DNA of 64,000 bases. Origin: Diplolepis rosae (taxonomy: Eukaryota; Arthropoda; Insecta; Hymenoptera; Diplolepididae). How positions within the stretch are numbered: position 1 is the first letter of the stretch; each line of letters starts with the position of its first letter. The DNA lies in the NCBI GenBank assembly GCA_030998225.1, contig JAPYXD010000555.1, forward strand, positions 3,472,001 to 3,536,000, given 5' to 3'. Under the pieces are notes generated by a model, which made no database searches, had not been told where the DNA came from, and saw nothing but the letters and a program-made list of their open reading frames with translations. The position numbers and the translations under genes were made by a program. Positions 1-9,999 of this stretch are shown here, in pieces.

Positions 1-1628
1 CTGGAATTCTTTCAATATTTCGCGAACGACCCGTAGCGATATGCGGGGATTTGAAGGAGATGTTCCACCAGGTGTTGATTCGAGAGGAAGATCAAGGGAG
101 CCAACGATTCTTAGGACGAGGCAGTCAGACGGGAGAAATGAGAACACTTCAGATGGAAGTAATGATCTTCGGGGCAGTCTCACCACCATATGTTGCGCAA
201 GAGATAAAAAATCGCAACGCCGAAGAATTCAAAGAAGCGTATCCAGAGAGAAGTCGGGCGATAAAAGATCGTCACTATATGGATGATCACCTCGATAGTA
301 TGGACACCACCGAGGAAGCTATCATCAGAGCACAACAGTAACCCACATCCACCGAAAGGGAGGCTTTAAAATTGGAAACTGGATGTCAAATTCAATAGAA
401 GTGCTGAGCTCTCTGCCTCCTGAGTCGGTCGCACAACGCGGAGTAGAATTAGCACTAGGAGAGGAAGAATTCACTCGTGTCCTGGGAGTAAAATGGTCAC
501 CAGATAGAGACATATTTAGTTTGACCATCAACTTTCCGCGAATAGACAGTCGTTCAATTAGTGGAGAAAAAAAACCGACGAAGCGAGAAGTTTTAAAACT
601 GATTATGTCCGTTTTCAATCCCCTAGGATTACTGGCAGTGATGAACATTCCAGGAAAAATTCTCATGCAAGATATCTAGCGTTCCGGACTGGACTGGGAT
701 ACTCTACTTCCGGATGATCTGACGAAGAAATGGACGACATTACTGGAAGACTTACGAGAATCTACGAAACTTAGGATCCCACGCTGCTACGTAATAGGAA
801 TTGGTAAGCTGTGCGAAACTCAGCTTCACATATTTTGCGACGCGAGCACTCAGGCGTTTGCAGCAGTCGGATACTTCCGACTGGATGGGGAGGCTGGCTT
901 GCGAACAATATTAGTGATGGCTAAGAGTAGAGTGGCACCACTAAAACCACTCACCGTCCCTCGACTGGAACTTCAAGCAGCAGTGATGGGCTGTAGACTA
1001 GCCGACACGATTATTTCGCAGCACAGCTTGAAGATATCGAAAAGATTCTTTTGGACCGATTCATTGACGGTAATAAACTGGATTCGATCCGATGCAAAGA
1101 AATATCAACCGTTTGTAGCCCATCGTTTAGCTGAAATATTGGACCTAACCTCAATGCACGAGTCGAGGTGGATACCAACAAAGGACACAGAACATATCGA
1201 AATAACATCCTCCTGTCGGTGGTTCACTGGACCCGAATTTTTGGTAAGGGGAGAGGACGAATGGCCTAAAGAGACTTCACATTCAGAAGTTCCGAAGGAA
1301 ATCCAAAAGGAACTCAAACGAGAGTTCATCCTTGTAATCGAGGAGAAACAGTCTCCCTTTATTGAACACTCTAGGTTTTCTTCATGGACGAGATTGATAT
1401 GTACGATGGCGAGAGTCTTTCGCTTCATTGAAATGTGCCGTAACAAGAGTAAAGGAGTAGGAGGAAAAGGGCTAACGGCATCAGAAATTGCGAAGGGTGA
1501 GAAGGAAGTGCTGAAGCTAGCGCAAAGACAGGATTTCGCGGAAGAATGGAAACGCCTCAAGCAGAACCAAGATTTACCATCAACGTCGAAGATTCTAGAA
1601 CTGTCACCGAAGTTGGGTGAAGATGGAT
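1..1628 (+). pseudogene. BEL/Pao LTR retrotransposon pol, left arm (RT to RNase H), broken
   Basis: This is the middle of a BEL/Pao polyprotein; gag, protease and the 5' LTR would lie left of the window. The reverse-transcriptase palm is readable from about 51 to 341, with the catalytic YMDD box at 276-287 inside HYMDDHLDS. It is preceded by KEMFHQV and SQRFL, which are typical of BEL/Pao RT. A one-base frameshift near 330 moves the frame. The connection domain then continues to an in-frame stop at 677-679. After the stop the same frame runs into the RNase H region (IFCDASTQAF near 830, VPRLELQAAVMG near 958). The frame is lost at 1628, where the non-LTR element begins. The copy cannot make a functional enzyme. 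It is distinctly GC-richer than the DNA after 7.7 kb. Confidence 0.9.
869..1628 (+). repeat. Direct repeat of BEL pol sequence, left copy (760 bp)
   Basis: This stretch repeats almost exactly at 5350-6136. The repeat starts at GGATACTTCCGACTGG and ends at GAAGATGGAT, directly against the two ends of the minus-strand non-LTR element. By eye the copies differ by one substitution (near 886) and by 27 bp missing here at about 1187. The missing segment is bounded by GGAC in the right copy and removes the NVADEATR part of RNase H. The repeat behaves like a target-site duplication but is far longer than usual. Confidence 0.85.
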
Positions 1629-1909
1629 ACCTGTTAAAACCAAAAAACCCCCTCTCACGAACCAATACACCGCCCGCGGAACCGCCTTTCGGCTTTAAAC
1701 TTCGCGGGCAGTTGGTTCCAGCATAAAGTCGCGTACGACTCTTCCGTCGTCCGTTCGCCCGGGACTCCCATCCGCGGAAACACGTCCGTTAGGTTGGCCG
1801 GCTGGCCGCACCAGCCAGGAAAGGAATAGGAAGATTCCTCCCCCAGTCGACGCGAACAGCCAAGTCCGCCCAAGACGCAAGACCGCGGGTGTAAGCCCCG
1901 ATGCGATTT
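1629..1909 (-). other. 3' UTR of the R1-clade element
   Basis: GC-rich non-coding sequence between the end of ORF2 and the junction with BEL DNA. On the minus strand it ends GGTTTTAACAGGT next to the BEL repeat. No poly(A) tail or simple terminal repeat is visible, which fits R1-clade elements but not L1-like ones. The 3' boundary is set by where the left BEL copy stops matching the right copy. Confidence 0.65.
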
Positions 1910-2419
1910 CTACTGGCCCCCATTGTTGCCGCGCTCTGCACGCCCATCGAGCTCCCTCGTCTTTATCACCAGGGTGACGAATGACTCGATAAGCATCCAT
2001 ATCTGTTCAGCCTCGAGCATGAGAGAGACCATCGTGTCAGGAGTGAGTTGTGCGCCCAATGCCCGACCGACAGCCTCCCTTTCCGCGCCCCACCTGGCGC
2101 AGACAAAGAGTGTGTGCTCTGCATTTTCCACAAGGGAACCGCAGTAGCGGCACGACTCATCGTCTCTTTTCTTGAAGCGCTTCAGGTACGCATTAAAGCA
2201 ACCATGGCCCGAAAGCGCTTGCGCCAGGTAAAAGCCGACTTGACCGTGTTTTCTATCCAGCCAGGTGGCTAGCTCCGGGATCAGACGGTGTGTCCATCTC
2301 CCGGTTTGGTCACCATGCCATCTCGTCTGCCATTTCTCGACGAGTCTGCGCCTTCCATCCTTGCGGATGGCCTCCTTCGCGCGAGCGATTTCCTGCAGAC
2401 CTCGCCCAACCAAGCTCAT
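1910..2419 (-). pseudogene. ORF2 C-terminal domain of the R1-clade element
   Basis: This is an open frame of about 169 residues. It carries the region past the RT domain found in R1-clade ORF2 proteins: a TGRWTHRLIP stretch, then LAQALSGHGCFNAYLKRF, then CRYCG...EHTLFVC, a Cys-Cys-His-Cys cluster thought to bind nucleic acid. The N-terminal end (RGLQEIARAKEAIRKDGRRRLVEKW) directly follows the endonuclease linker with no RT between them, so the frame is a deletion product. It ends ERGNNGGQ before the 3' UTR. The family assignment rests on the pattern and order of these motifs. Confidence 0.8.
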
Positions 2420-3133
2420 CTATGAGCCTGGTTTCTTCGAGATGTTCGCGAAGCTTGTCTTTGCTGAGTCGTTTTGTGTTCCAGGAGAGGCTCCTTACCT
2501 TGCCGCCCCTTCCCGTATTCAATGGGTGACTCCGTTCCTGGATGCTAAACTCAATGCACTGATAGTCACTCAATGTTATTACATCGAGGACGCACCAGTC
2601 GCCTATCCTTGAGGCAAGACGGGGCGCGGCAATCGTGAGGTCGATAATCGACCCCCCCGCTCCTCGTCTGAACGTAAGATCCCTGCCCCGATTCAATACA
2701 ATCAGGTCATTCCTGGCGACCATCTCACCGACCAAGATTCCCCTCCTGTCCAGACGGGCTATTGACTATTGAAGTCGCCCGCAATAAGGGACCGCCCACT
2801 TGCCTCTTTGAGGCTTTCCTCAAGGAGGAGGATCTGGGTCTCAAAGATCTCGAAGGGATCGCTAGGGGAGAAGTAGCAGCTGTACACACGTAACCCCGCC
2901 ACCTCCACCCAAACGAACCCCGCGTTGGTCTCCAGGAAATCCCCGATGGTCAAATCAGGGCTACAAACAAGGATCCCTGCCCTCCGTGATGCATCCCGGT
3001 ACCAAGCAGAGTTTTCAGACCATTTGTGTTGCTCACTAATGAGCAACACATCGGCCCCCCTCTCCTTGGCAGTCTCCATCAGAAGGTTCTGGGCTTCCTT
3101 CCCTCTCCCGAGGTTGAGCTGTAGAAACTTCAC
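2420..3133 (-). pseudogene. ORF2 endonuclease domain of the R1-clade element
   Basis: The start of ORF2 encodes an exonuclease/endonuclease/phosphatase-type nuclease that would nick target DNA. Visible motifs are FLQLNLGRGKEAQ at the start (Asn of the active site), a LLISEQ segment (metal-binding Glu), SCYFSPSDP, and IAGDFNSQ (catalytic Asp-Asn) near 2765. A frameshift and stop follow near 2757. The frame then resumes as ARNDLIVLNRGRDLTF...IDLTIA and LSDYQCIEFSI, the usual last motifs (SDH replaced by SDY). The first codon appears to be GTG overlapping the ORF1 stop (GTGA), so translation would need reinitiation or frameshifting. SDY in place of SDH affects a catalytic histidine and suggests decay. 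Confidence 0.82.
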
Positions 3134-4454
3134 TTTCCATCCCTCAACCTCTGGAGCTCCGCCCTGAATATTGGGCAGGAACCGCTCCCCGAAGCATGGG
3201 CGACATCTTTTTCGCCCCTATCAGTACAAGTCAGGCACCGAGGGGGAGCCTTGCACTCTTTGGCCACGTGTGACGCGCCCCCACACCTCCAGCAGGCATC
3301 CTTCCTGCCTGGAAGCGTGCAGCCACGCGACACATGGCCGTATCCCTGGCACCTGAAGCACCGGGCAACCTCGAAATGCTCGCGGATGCGGCAGTTTACC
3401 CACCCCACCCTTAGCTTACCGAGCCCGAGCAAGCTCCGAGCTTCCGCCTCGGTTAAACGGACCACCGCAGTCTGCACACCGCCGAAGCGCTTGTACAGCC
3501 TGCACTGGTCCCCGAGGTCTGGCTTGCCCAGCGCGATGCACAGCGCGGCAACAACCTCTTCCCTTGTGACGGTCTCGTCGAGGTCCCTAACTGCGAGGGT
3601 CCTCTTCGAGACCAAAGACTTAACGTTGGCCTTCTCTCCGACCGCCTGATCGAGCGCCTTCTCGAAGGCTGAGACGTCGCCACCCTTCTTCAGGACCAGA
3701 AGGATCTCCTCCCTCCTGGTTCTTCGGATGGAGAGGACCTCAGCTCCCGAATTTTGGGGGTTAACCTTCGCCTTCATGGCTTTCAGGATCTCGGCGTAGG
3801 ACTCGCCGTCCTTCGCCGACATCCTGATAGCATCACCCGACCTGGCAGTCGGAGAGCGCCTCAGCATCTTCTCCTTTGCTTTAGGTTCCTGCGCAGAAGG
3901 CACAGGAACCTCTTTTTTCTTTTTCTCTTATTTTTTCTTTCTTTTCTTTTGCACCAGCTGCCATTCCCCATCCTTTTGTGGGGTCTGGCCACTGGTGACC
4001 GCAGCGTAGGATGGCGATGAGCCGCCCTTCCCTTTCTTCGGGAGCCGATCCTCGGGGGGGGGGCAACCCTCTTCTCCCCCTTTGTCAGCTTTTTGGGGGT
4101 ATCTCCCAGGGACGCAGAACGTAGTCCCCGGAAGATAAACATCTTTTTTGAGGCGGGGTGGGATTCCAGCTTCTTCTGGATTTCCACCCCGCTTTCTAGA
4201 AGGCATTTATGGGTGTTGAGCATTCCGCTCAACACCTCTGAGGCCTCGTTTACACTGTCCTTTACATGGCCAGCGTTATTTCTCAGCATACCCTGCTGGA
4301 TGACACTGAGAGCCCTGGCCAACTTCTCCATTTTAGCACTTTGCTCCTTCAGGAGCTGAAGGACGTCTTTCCATCCCTCAGCCCCTGGGGGAGTGTGTGA
4401 GTGCGCATCTGGCGCCTTCACTTCTCCATCTCCTTTATTTTCATTAGAATTCAT
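3130..4454 (-). pseudogene. ORF1 (Gag-like, zinc knuckles) of the R1-clade element
   Basis: This is the nucleic-acid-binding ORF1 protein of the non-LTR element, readable only across three frames: about 4454-4134, then 4206-3928, then 3903-3130. The N-terminal part has a heptad-like stretch (LQLLKEQSAKMEKLARAL), probably a coiled coil. The middle carries SSPSYAAVTSGQTPQKDGEW and a basic KKRKKK run. The last part has three zinc knuckles: CFRCQGYGHVSRGC, CWRCGGASHVAKEC, and a spaced CLTC...C. It ends at the TGA that overlaps the ORF2 start. At least two indels break the frame. The initiator ATG at 4454 is the first in a good open frame and follows the long 5' UTR. Confidence 0.85.
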
Positions 4455-5349
4455 ATTTTTATAAACCTCGAGTCTTAAGACGATTCGCCCATCATGGGAG
4501 CCCTACCGCAGTAGGGCTACTAACCCCGCCTGCATAGATCCCTAGTTATGTGCACCGAAACCGAGAAGCGGCTTATCGGATGGTCGATCCTATCAGCTCA
4601 TTAATTGAGGCTAGTAAAAAGGTTACGGGATAGGCCCGCGCCATAATGATGCTAAAAGTTTAACGTCACCCCTATCGACCGAGCGGTGCCGGGTCCGCCC
4701 CGACACCTGACCCGGACTTCAGGCTAGACGGTGTGCGATTTATCCTACGCAGCGTCGGATATAAGGAAATACTGACCAGGTAATCCTTCATTCCTGCGCC
4801 CGGGCATCCATGATTTCAACCCCGAAATTGGCTCCAGACGGTAGAAACGTGAGCGGTTTTCCCAATTTAACATGTGGTTTCACGGGAACTTTGCCCTTCG
4901 CGGCCGAACACCGGAGGGACTTACATTTACCCATATTACTTCCACAGAGGTAAGGTACTGACATCGCGTCCTACCCTGGTCGGGAGGCTACTACTCCTCC
5001 CTTGGCTAGTCTATCGGGAATATCCACCAGGCGCCGGCCGCAGCCCATTCACTCAGCAGTGCATTCGTTCTTGTATGTGTGGGTGTCGGTATCGTGCATG
5101 TAGTTGTGATGTGTCCACGAGAAGGCACGAGGGAAGTACAGCGTCACTGCCGCATGCGCATTTGGGGCGATACCCCTATTAAGAGGCCCCCCGCATTCAC
5201 ACTGTTTTCATTCATACGGCATCAAGGAACCTGTTTAAGGTCCCCTGATGCTTTTGCTCCACACCGCGTCCTCACGCGCTTGAAGGTTCGGAGAAACCAT
5301 TCCAACGCGTGCGCCCGGCAGGCCCACCGCTAGGGAAAGCCTGTTTATA
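4455..5349 (-). other. 5' UTR / promoter region of the R1-clade element
   Basis: About 895 bp of GC-rich sequence between the 5' end of the element (joined to BEL DNA at 5349/5350) and the ORF1 start. Open frames here are short and show no motif. R1-clade elements normally carry a non-coding 5' region, sometimes with promoter or ribozyme function. I see no clear ribozyme fold by eye. Its presence means the insertion is not 5'-truncated, although the middle is deleted. Confidence 0.6.
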
Positions 5350-6136
5350 GGATACTTCCGACTGGAGGGGGAGGCTGGCTTGCGAACAATATTAGTGATG
5401 GCTAAGAGTAGAGTGGCACCACTAAAACCACTCACCGTCCCTCGACTGGAACTTCAAGCAGCAGTGATGGGCTGTAGACTAGCCGACACGATTATTTCGC
5501 AGCACAGCTTGAAGATATCGAAAAGATTCTTTTGGACCGATTCATTGACGGTAATAAACTGGATTCGATCCGATGCAAAGAAATATCAACCGTTTGTAGC
5601 CCATCGTTTAGCTGAAATATTGGACCTAACCTCAATGCACGAGTCGAGGTGGATACCAACAAAGGACAACGTAGCGGATGAGGCCACCAGGGACACAGAA
5701 CATATCGAAATAACATCCTCCTGTCGGTGGTTCACTGGACCCGAATTTTTGGTAAGGGGAGAGGACGAATGGCCTAAAGAGACTTCACATTCAGAAGTTC
5801 CGAAGGAAATCCAAAAGGAACTCAAACGAGAGTTCATCCTTGTAATCGAGGAGAAACAGTCTCCCTTTATTGAACACTCTAGGTTTTCTTCATGGACGAG
5901 ATTGATATGTACGATGGCGAGAGTCTTTCGCTTCATTGAAATGTGCCGTAACAAGAGTAAAGGAGTAGGAGGAAAAGGGCTAACGGCATCAGAAATTGCG
6001 AAGGGTGAGAAGGAAGTGCTGAAGCTAGCGCAAAGACAGGATTTCGCGGAAGAATGGAAACGCCTCAAGCAGAACCAAGATTTACCATCAACGTCGAAGA
6101 TTCTAGAACTGTCACCGAAGTTGGGTGAAGATGGAT
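5350..6136 (+). repeat. Direct repeat of BEL pol sequence, right copy (787 bp)
   Basis: This is the partner of 869-1628, beginning exactly where the 5' end of the non-LTR element stops. It keeps the 27 bp lost from the left copy (about 5664-5691). Beyond 6136 the sequence carries on into BEL integrase with no break, so this copy joins normally to downstream BEL DNA, while the left copy joins normally to upstream BEL DNA. Confidence 0.85.
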
Positions 6137-7366
6137 TATTGAGAATGAATGGCAGGATTAGAAATGAAACCTACAGTCAATCTGTGCGAGAGCCTATAAT
6201 TCTCAATGGCAAAAATCCCATTGTGAGATTACTTATCTCATTTCATCACAGGAAGTCAGGACATATCGGACAAGAGAGGATAGTGAACGACCTTCGTTCA
6301 AAATACTGGATCACAAAGACTCGAAATGCAGTAAGAGCCGTGAGTTTTAAATGCCTAGTCTGCAAACAGCGAAAAGTGCAACCTCAACAACCAGAAATGG
6401 GCCCACTACCAGACATACGAACGGATTCATACATCGCACCCTTTACAAACACGGGCGTGGATTACTTTGGGCCACTTCAGGTAACCGTGGGAAGAAGGCA
6501 CGAGAAGAGGTATGGAGTTCTTTTCACCTGCCTGAACATACGAGCCATACATTTGGAATTAGCAAGTTCTCTATCAACAGATTCCATGATTATGGCCTTG
6601 AGGCGAATGATCAGTCGGCGAGGCAAGCCAACGAGAGTATTTTCTGACAATGGCACTAACCTAGTAGGCGCGTAAACAGAATTAAAAAAAGCGTTGAGTG
6701 ACTTCGGCCAAGACGAAATCCGGCTACAGACAGCCATCCATGGCATAGAGTGGCACTTCATCCCACCAGCAAGTCCACACATGGGCGGATGCTGGGAACG
6801 GCTCATCGGATCCGTAAAACGAGCACTAGAGGCAACATTAAAGGAGCAGGCACCGAGGGAGGAAGTCCTTCAGACACTGTTGACTGAAGCTGAATTTTCG
6901 GTGAATAGCCGACCTTTAACCTATGTTTCAGATCATCCAGCGGACTCAGAGAGCATAACACCCAATCACCTTCTTTTGCCGTGGAGAAAGCATGACCAGA
7001 CGTCTGGAGCACCAGGGGTGTTCCTCACCGACGACTTGACACTCAGGAAGAAGTGGCGTAAATCCCAGGTCCTGGCCGACAGATTCTGGCAACGCTGGGT
7101 AAAGGAGTACTTGCCATCACTCAACCGGCGAGCTAAGTGGCACCGACGAGCAGAAAATCTCGAAGCCGGAGATGTAGTGGTCATATGGGACAACCTACTA
7201 CTAAGAAACCAGTGGGTGCGCGGGGTTATCTCAAAGGTCTATCCTGGGCAGGATGGAGGAGTCCGCGTTGCGGACGTAAGAACCACATCAGGGACTTATA
7301 AGAGGCCAGCGAGGAAACTATGCGTCCTTGTTAAAAAATGTAGTACTTCTGATCTGACAGAAATAC

Positions 7367-7377
7367 AGGAGGGGGAA
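7367..7377 (+). promoter_or_regulatory. Polypurine tract of the BEL element
   Basis: AGGAGGGGGAA lies immediately before TGTCGCGG, the start of the 3' LTR. Its position and base content fit the plus-strand priming site of an LTR retrotransposon. Confidence 0.75.
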
Positions 7378-7722
7378 TGTCGCGGACGCACCGAGAGTAA
7401 CACTGTAAGTCCGGGTGACCACCTTTAACGAGCCATCACTGATCGGGCCCATCGAAAAAATAAGGAATTTTCCGATGGGAAAAGTGAAAGTGATGAGGGA
7501 AGGAGAAAGGCGCCAAGGATGGCATCACTTCGGACAGTTGCTGATTGACAGGGACATTGACCGCACGCGACAATCCGTTACAAGAATTAGAAGCGTCTCT
7601 TTCCTCCCACCTTTCTTTTGTAGTACCTCAAATTTAGTGTAGTATTATTGTTCAAAGTTAATAAATTGTGTTAAGTGAAATAGTTGATTTTATGGAACTT
7701 GAACCCTTATCACTCTCGTTCA
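7378..7722 (+). repeat. 3' LTR of the BEL/Pao element
   Basis: It begins TGTCGCGGACG right after the polypurine tract and contains an AATAAA signal at 7660-7665. The sequence then drifts into AT-rich host DNA. The 3' end is placed at CA (7721-7722) only by size and the CA rule, because no second LTR is in the window; the true end could differ by some tens of bases. Confidence 0.6.
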
Positions 7723-8085
7723 GATAAGATAGATAAATTTACTAGTGAGCCTCAAATTAACATTTAACAATATAGTATTTTATGAAACATTTTAATTGTA
7801 AATTGATAGCCCATTGAGAAAAAAGGTTGGTTGTCCCATCCAATTTATTGGTCGGCATAACCAATTCTCGATTAGCACAACCACGAGCTGGTTGGTGTTA
7901 CGGTGTTACTATTCACTTATTTGGTGTAATCATTATGAATAGCAACACTAACCAACTCGTGGTCAATGACCTCTAAAGTTGCCTGTTTGTGCTGTGTTTG
8001 CGTTCGGTAGTAAACTCTCACTGTCTGATGTTCTTTGCACACTCAGAAAAAAAATGGACTTCATCTAGTCAAACTATTCTGTTAA
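7723..8085. other. Intergenic DNA with a short hairpin
   Basis: AT-rich DNA after the BEL LTR. The only structure seen is an imperfect inverted repeat at about 7880-7962 (CCACGAGCTGGTTGGTGTTA paired with TAACCAACTCGTGG-like sequence). This may be a decayed MITE. Around 8041 there is one CTCAGAAAAAAAA end of the type seen in other elements here. Confidence 0.4.
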
Positions 8086-8255
8086 TTAACCCTTTGCGGA
8101 CGAATATCACCGCACAAGTGACATCACATTTCTATTCACTAAAATAAAATATTCTATTCTGAATTAATAATTATTATTGTTTTTTAATAAAGTCTAAAAT
8201 TCCATTGAACAAAATATTTTCCAATTAGCTTCATATATTTAACTCAGAGGGTTAA
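8086..8255. mobile_element. Small TTAA-flanked element (TTAACCCT ends)
   Basis: 170 bp bounded by TTAACCCT at the left and AGGGTTAA at the right. The interior is AT-rich and non-coding. The termini resemble piggyBac-type MITEs, which duplicate TTAA on insertion. Only the outer 8 bp are clearly inverted, so the call is tentative. Confidence 0.4.
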
Positions 8256-8261
8256 TAATAA

Positions 8262-8413
8262 TTTAAAGAATTTGAAATCTCTCTGTGGAAAGAGAGACGC
8301 TTTCGACTGTGCCGGGATTCGAACCTGGGTCTTTTGATTGCCGCCCGGGCTCGAATCCCGTCACAGTCAAAAGCGTCTCTTTTTCCACAGATAGATTTTA
8401 AATTCTTTAAATT
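8262..8413. repeat. Head-to-head pair of tRNA-like repeat fragments
   Basis: Two arms of about 65 bp are inverted around 8335. Each has a run TTTAAAGAATTT, then CTGTGGAAA, AGAGACGCTTT, GACTGTG, and a GGGATTCGAACC or GGCTCGAATCCC box. GGTTCGAATCCC is the tRNA T-arm and B-box consensus, and CACAGTC paired with GACTGTG looks like an acceptor stem. Related single copies lie at 12955-13075 and 21709-21790. This suggests a tRNA-derived SINE or a MITE that captured a tRNA 3' half. No full cloverleaf is present. Confidence 0.6.
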
Positions 8414-8569
8414 GGAATTTATTTGCATTATTACGATATATGAATTTAAAATTGTCTACGATGACACCTTTCGGCAACGTATCGTATCTGATACGCGACT
8501 AATGATCCTCCGATAATGTAGGCGGTGGCAAAAATTTCGAACTCAACCACCTAAGTTAATAATAATTTT

Positions 8570-9250
8570 GGTCAAGCGCATAATAAGCAAATTTTAAATC
8601 GCATAGGGGGGACCGGGACAAACTTGTTGGATTATTTTTTTATTCCGAATCCCAAATTATTATACAGTATATTTTGATGTGCATTTGTTATTTCATTCAG
8701 ACAACTAATTGATAATTTAATTATTCCCAACCAGTTGCATGGCGACAACTTTGCTCCAGTTACCGCGGTAAAGTTGTTACTAGTATTTTTATAGAAATAG
8801 AAACATCTTACAAATAAAAAATTTCATAGTTCTTTTCATTGCAATTTCATGCATTGTAAAAGTAGCGATTAATTATATGCAACAAAAAAAGAAATAGTTT
8901 TTTCCTAAAAAACAGTTATATCTGTAGTAGAATTTTTGATTCATTAGGTTTCTACTACATACAAATTACAAACGTAGGTGTCTGCCGTACTAATAGGGAA
9001 TATCCACTTTATTTTTTATAAAAAACATAAATTGTTTATTTATTCCGCTTATTAGCTAAGAATTAGTTGAATATTTATTTTTGACAACTTTGCCCCAACC
9101 GTGAAGCCTCAGTTATCCCCTAAATTTAAGATAGTTTGGACTCGAATCACAAAAATATCAAATTCCTATATACTTTAAATATATCGACTCATATCACAAA
9201 CATTAATATTCCGGTTAGCAAATCGTCCATTCTTTCGTCGTAAGAACTGT
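8570..9250. repeat. Dispersed repeat related to 27220-27530
   Basis: The right part (about 9075-9245) is a clear inverted relative of 27310-27530: TTTGCCCC, GTTATCCCC, TAAAGATAGTT-like, CATATCACAAA and CGTTCTTTCG-type segments recur in reverse order. The left edge holds GGGGGGACCGGGACAAACTTG and the right TTGACAACTTTGCCCC. No coding potential is visible. Confidence 0.5.
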
Positions 9251-9549
9251 TTTTTCCATAAATTTTTTTTGTAGTGTTACTTTTCAATATTTTTGTTTAT
9301 AATCTGATCCCTCTTATAAAATTGATTTATCCTATGCGAAAAAAATTAAAATAGTTAAAAAATAATAATGTTATTTCCAAAAACAACATGATCTCGGCGG
9401 TCAACTCTGCACTGGTCTTCTCTACTGAGATAAAAAGACTGCATGGAAAAAAAGTTCAATAAAGTTTATAGATTTAGGGGATTATAGATTATAGATTTGG
9501 GGATACAGGCATTTACGGAACAAAGTTCTACGGAATTTATAGAACTTTT

Positions 9550-9999
9550 CATGATTTGTTTTTAAGGCTTTTTTTTATTCAAACAAACGATTTATTTGAA
9601 TTAAATAACATTTGTTTAATTCAAACAAAATATATTTGGGCCAAGTAAATATTTGTTTGAATCAAATAAATTTTTCTTCAAAACAAACAAATTATTGCAT
9701 TCGGATATGGTCACCGATATAATTTGTTTAATTTAAGGCTGAAATTTATTTGTTTAATTCAAACAAAATATCATTGGGCCAAGTAAATATTTGTTTGAAT
9801 CAAATACATTTTTCTTAAAAAAAAAACAAAAAATTATTGCATTCGTATATAGTCAACGATGTAATTTGTATGATTTAGGGAAAACATTTATTTGATTTGA
9901 ACAAATTTTTATTTTATTCAAATAAATCATTTTTTTAAATCAAAGAAAGTCTTTGAAACAAATAATTTTTTTTTATCCAAACAAATCTTTTTCTTAGTG
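9550..9999. mobile_element. Palindromic element built of TTTGATTCAAAC words
   Basis: The sequence is a patchwork of TTTGTTTGAATCAAA, AATTCAAACAAA and GGGCCAAGTAAATATTTG. A block of about 130 bp occurs twice in tandem (about 9600-9690 and 9745-9835). It ends TTCTTAGTGATG, a decayed form of the TTCTCAGTG end seen in relatives at 10439, 13677, 19374, 25229, 28889 and 32977. Non-coding. Confidence 0.55.

Larger units (their letters stand above)
1629..5349 (-). mobile_element. R1-clade non-LTR retrotransposon, internally deleted (no reverse transcriptase)
   Basis: A minus-strand element of about 3.7 kb inserted in the BEL copy. In its own 5' to 3' order it has a GC-rich 5' UTR (5349-4455), ORF1 with three zinc knuckles (4454-3130), the start of ORF2 with an apurinic-like endonuclease (3133 to about 2420), the C-terminal end of ORF2 (about 2419-1910) and a 3' UTR (1909-1629). 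The reverse-transcriptase domain that should lie between endonuclease and C-terminal domain is absent. The junction is near 2419, and frameshifts break both ORFs. ORF1 zinc knuckles, the SYAAVT motif and a cysteine-histidine C-terminal domain point to the R1 clade in the wide sense; the exact family is not recognised. The insertion site is not 28S rDNA. Confidence 0.85.
5350..7428 (+). pseudogene. BEL/Pao pol, right arm (RNase H to integrase), one stop codon
   Basis: One frame runs from the repeat to 7428 with a single TAA stop at 6673-6675. It covers the C-terminal RNase H region, a linker, the zinc-binding integrase N-terminus (HHRKSGHIGQERI...CLVCKQR, H2C2) near 6240-6370, and the DDE core. 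Core residues are the Asp of GVDYFGP (6460), the Asp of FSDNGTN (6646) and the Glu of GCWERLIG (6796). The conserved NHLLL segment and a C-terminal domain (GDVVVIWDN, WVRGVI, DGGVRVADVRT) follow. The final residues run over the start of the 3' LTR. The stop falls between the second and third catalytic residues, so this copy is inactive. Confidence 0.92.

Noticed and set aside
4455..5349. rRNA or ribozyme in the GC-rich 5' region of the non-LTR element
   Set aside because: No 28S or 18S landmark was recognised and no ribozyme fold was evident by eye; its position fits a 5' UTR.
8321..8365. Functional tRNA gene
   Set aside because: Only T-arm/B-box-like and acceptor-like halves exist in inverted order; no D-arm or anticodon arm can be drawn.
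9550..9999. CRISPR-like array of regularly spaced repeats
   Set aside because: Repeats are palindromic words of variable spacing in a eukaryotic MITE-like element, without unique spacers or cas genes.
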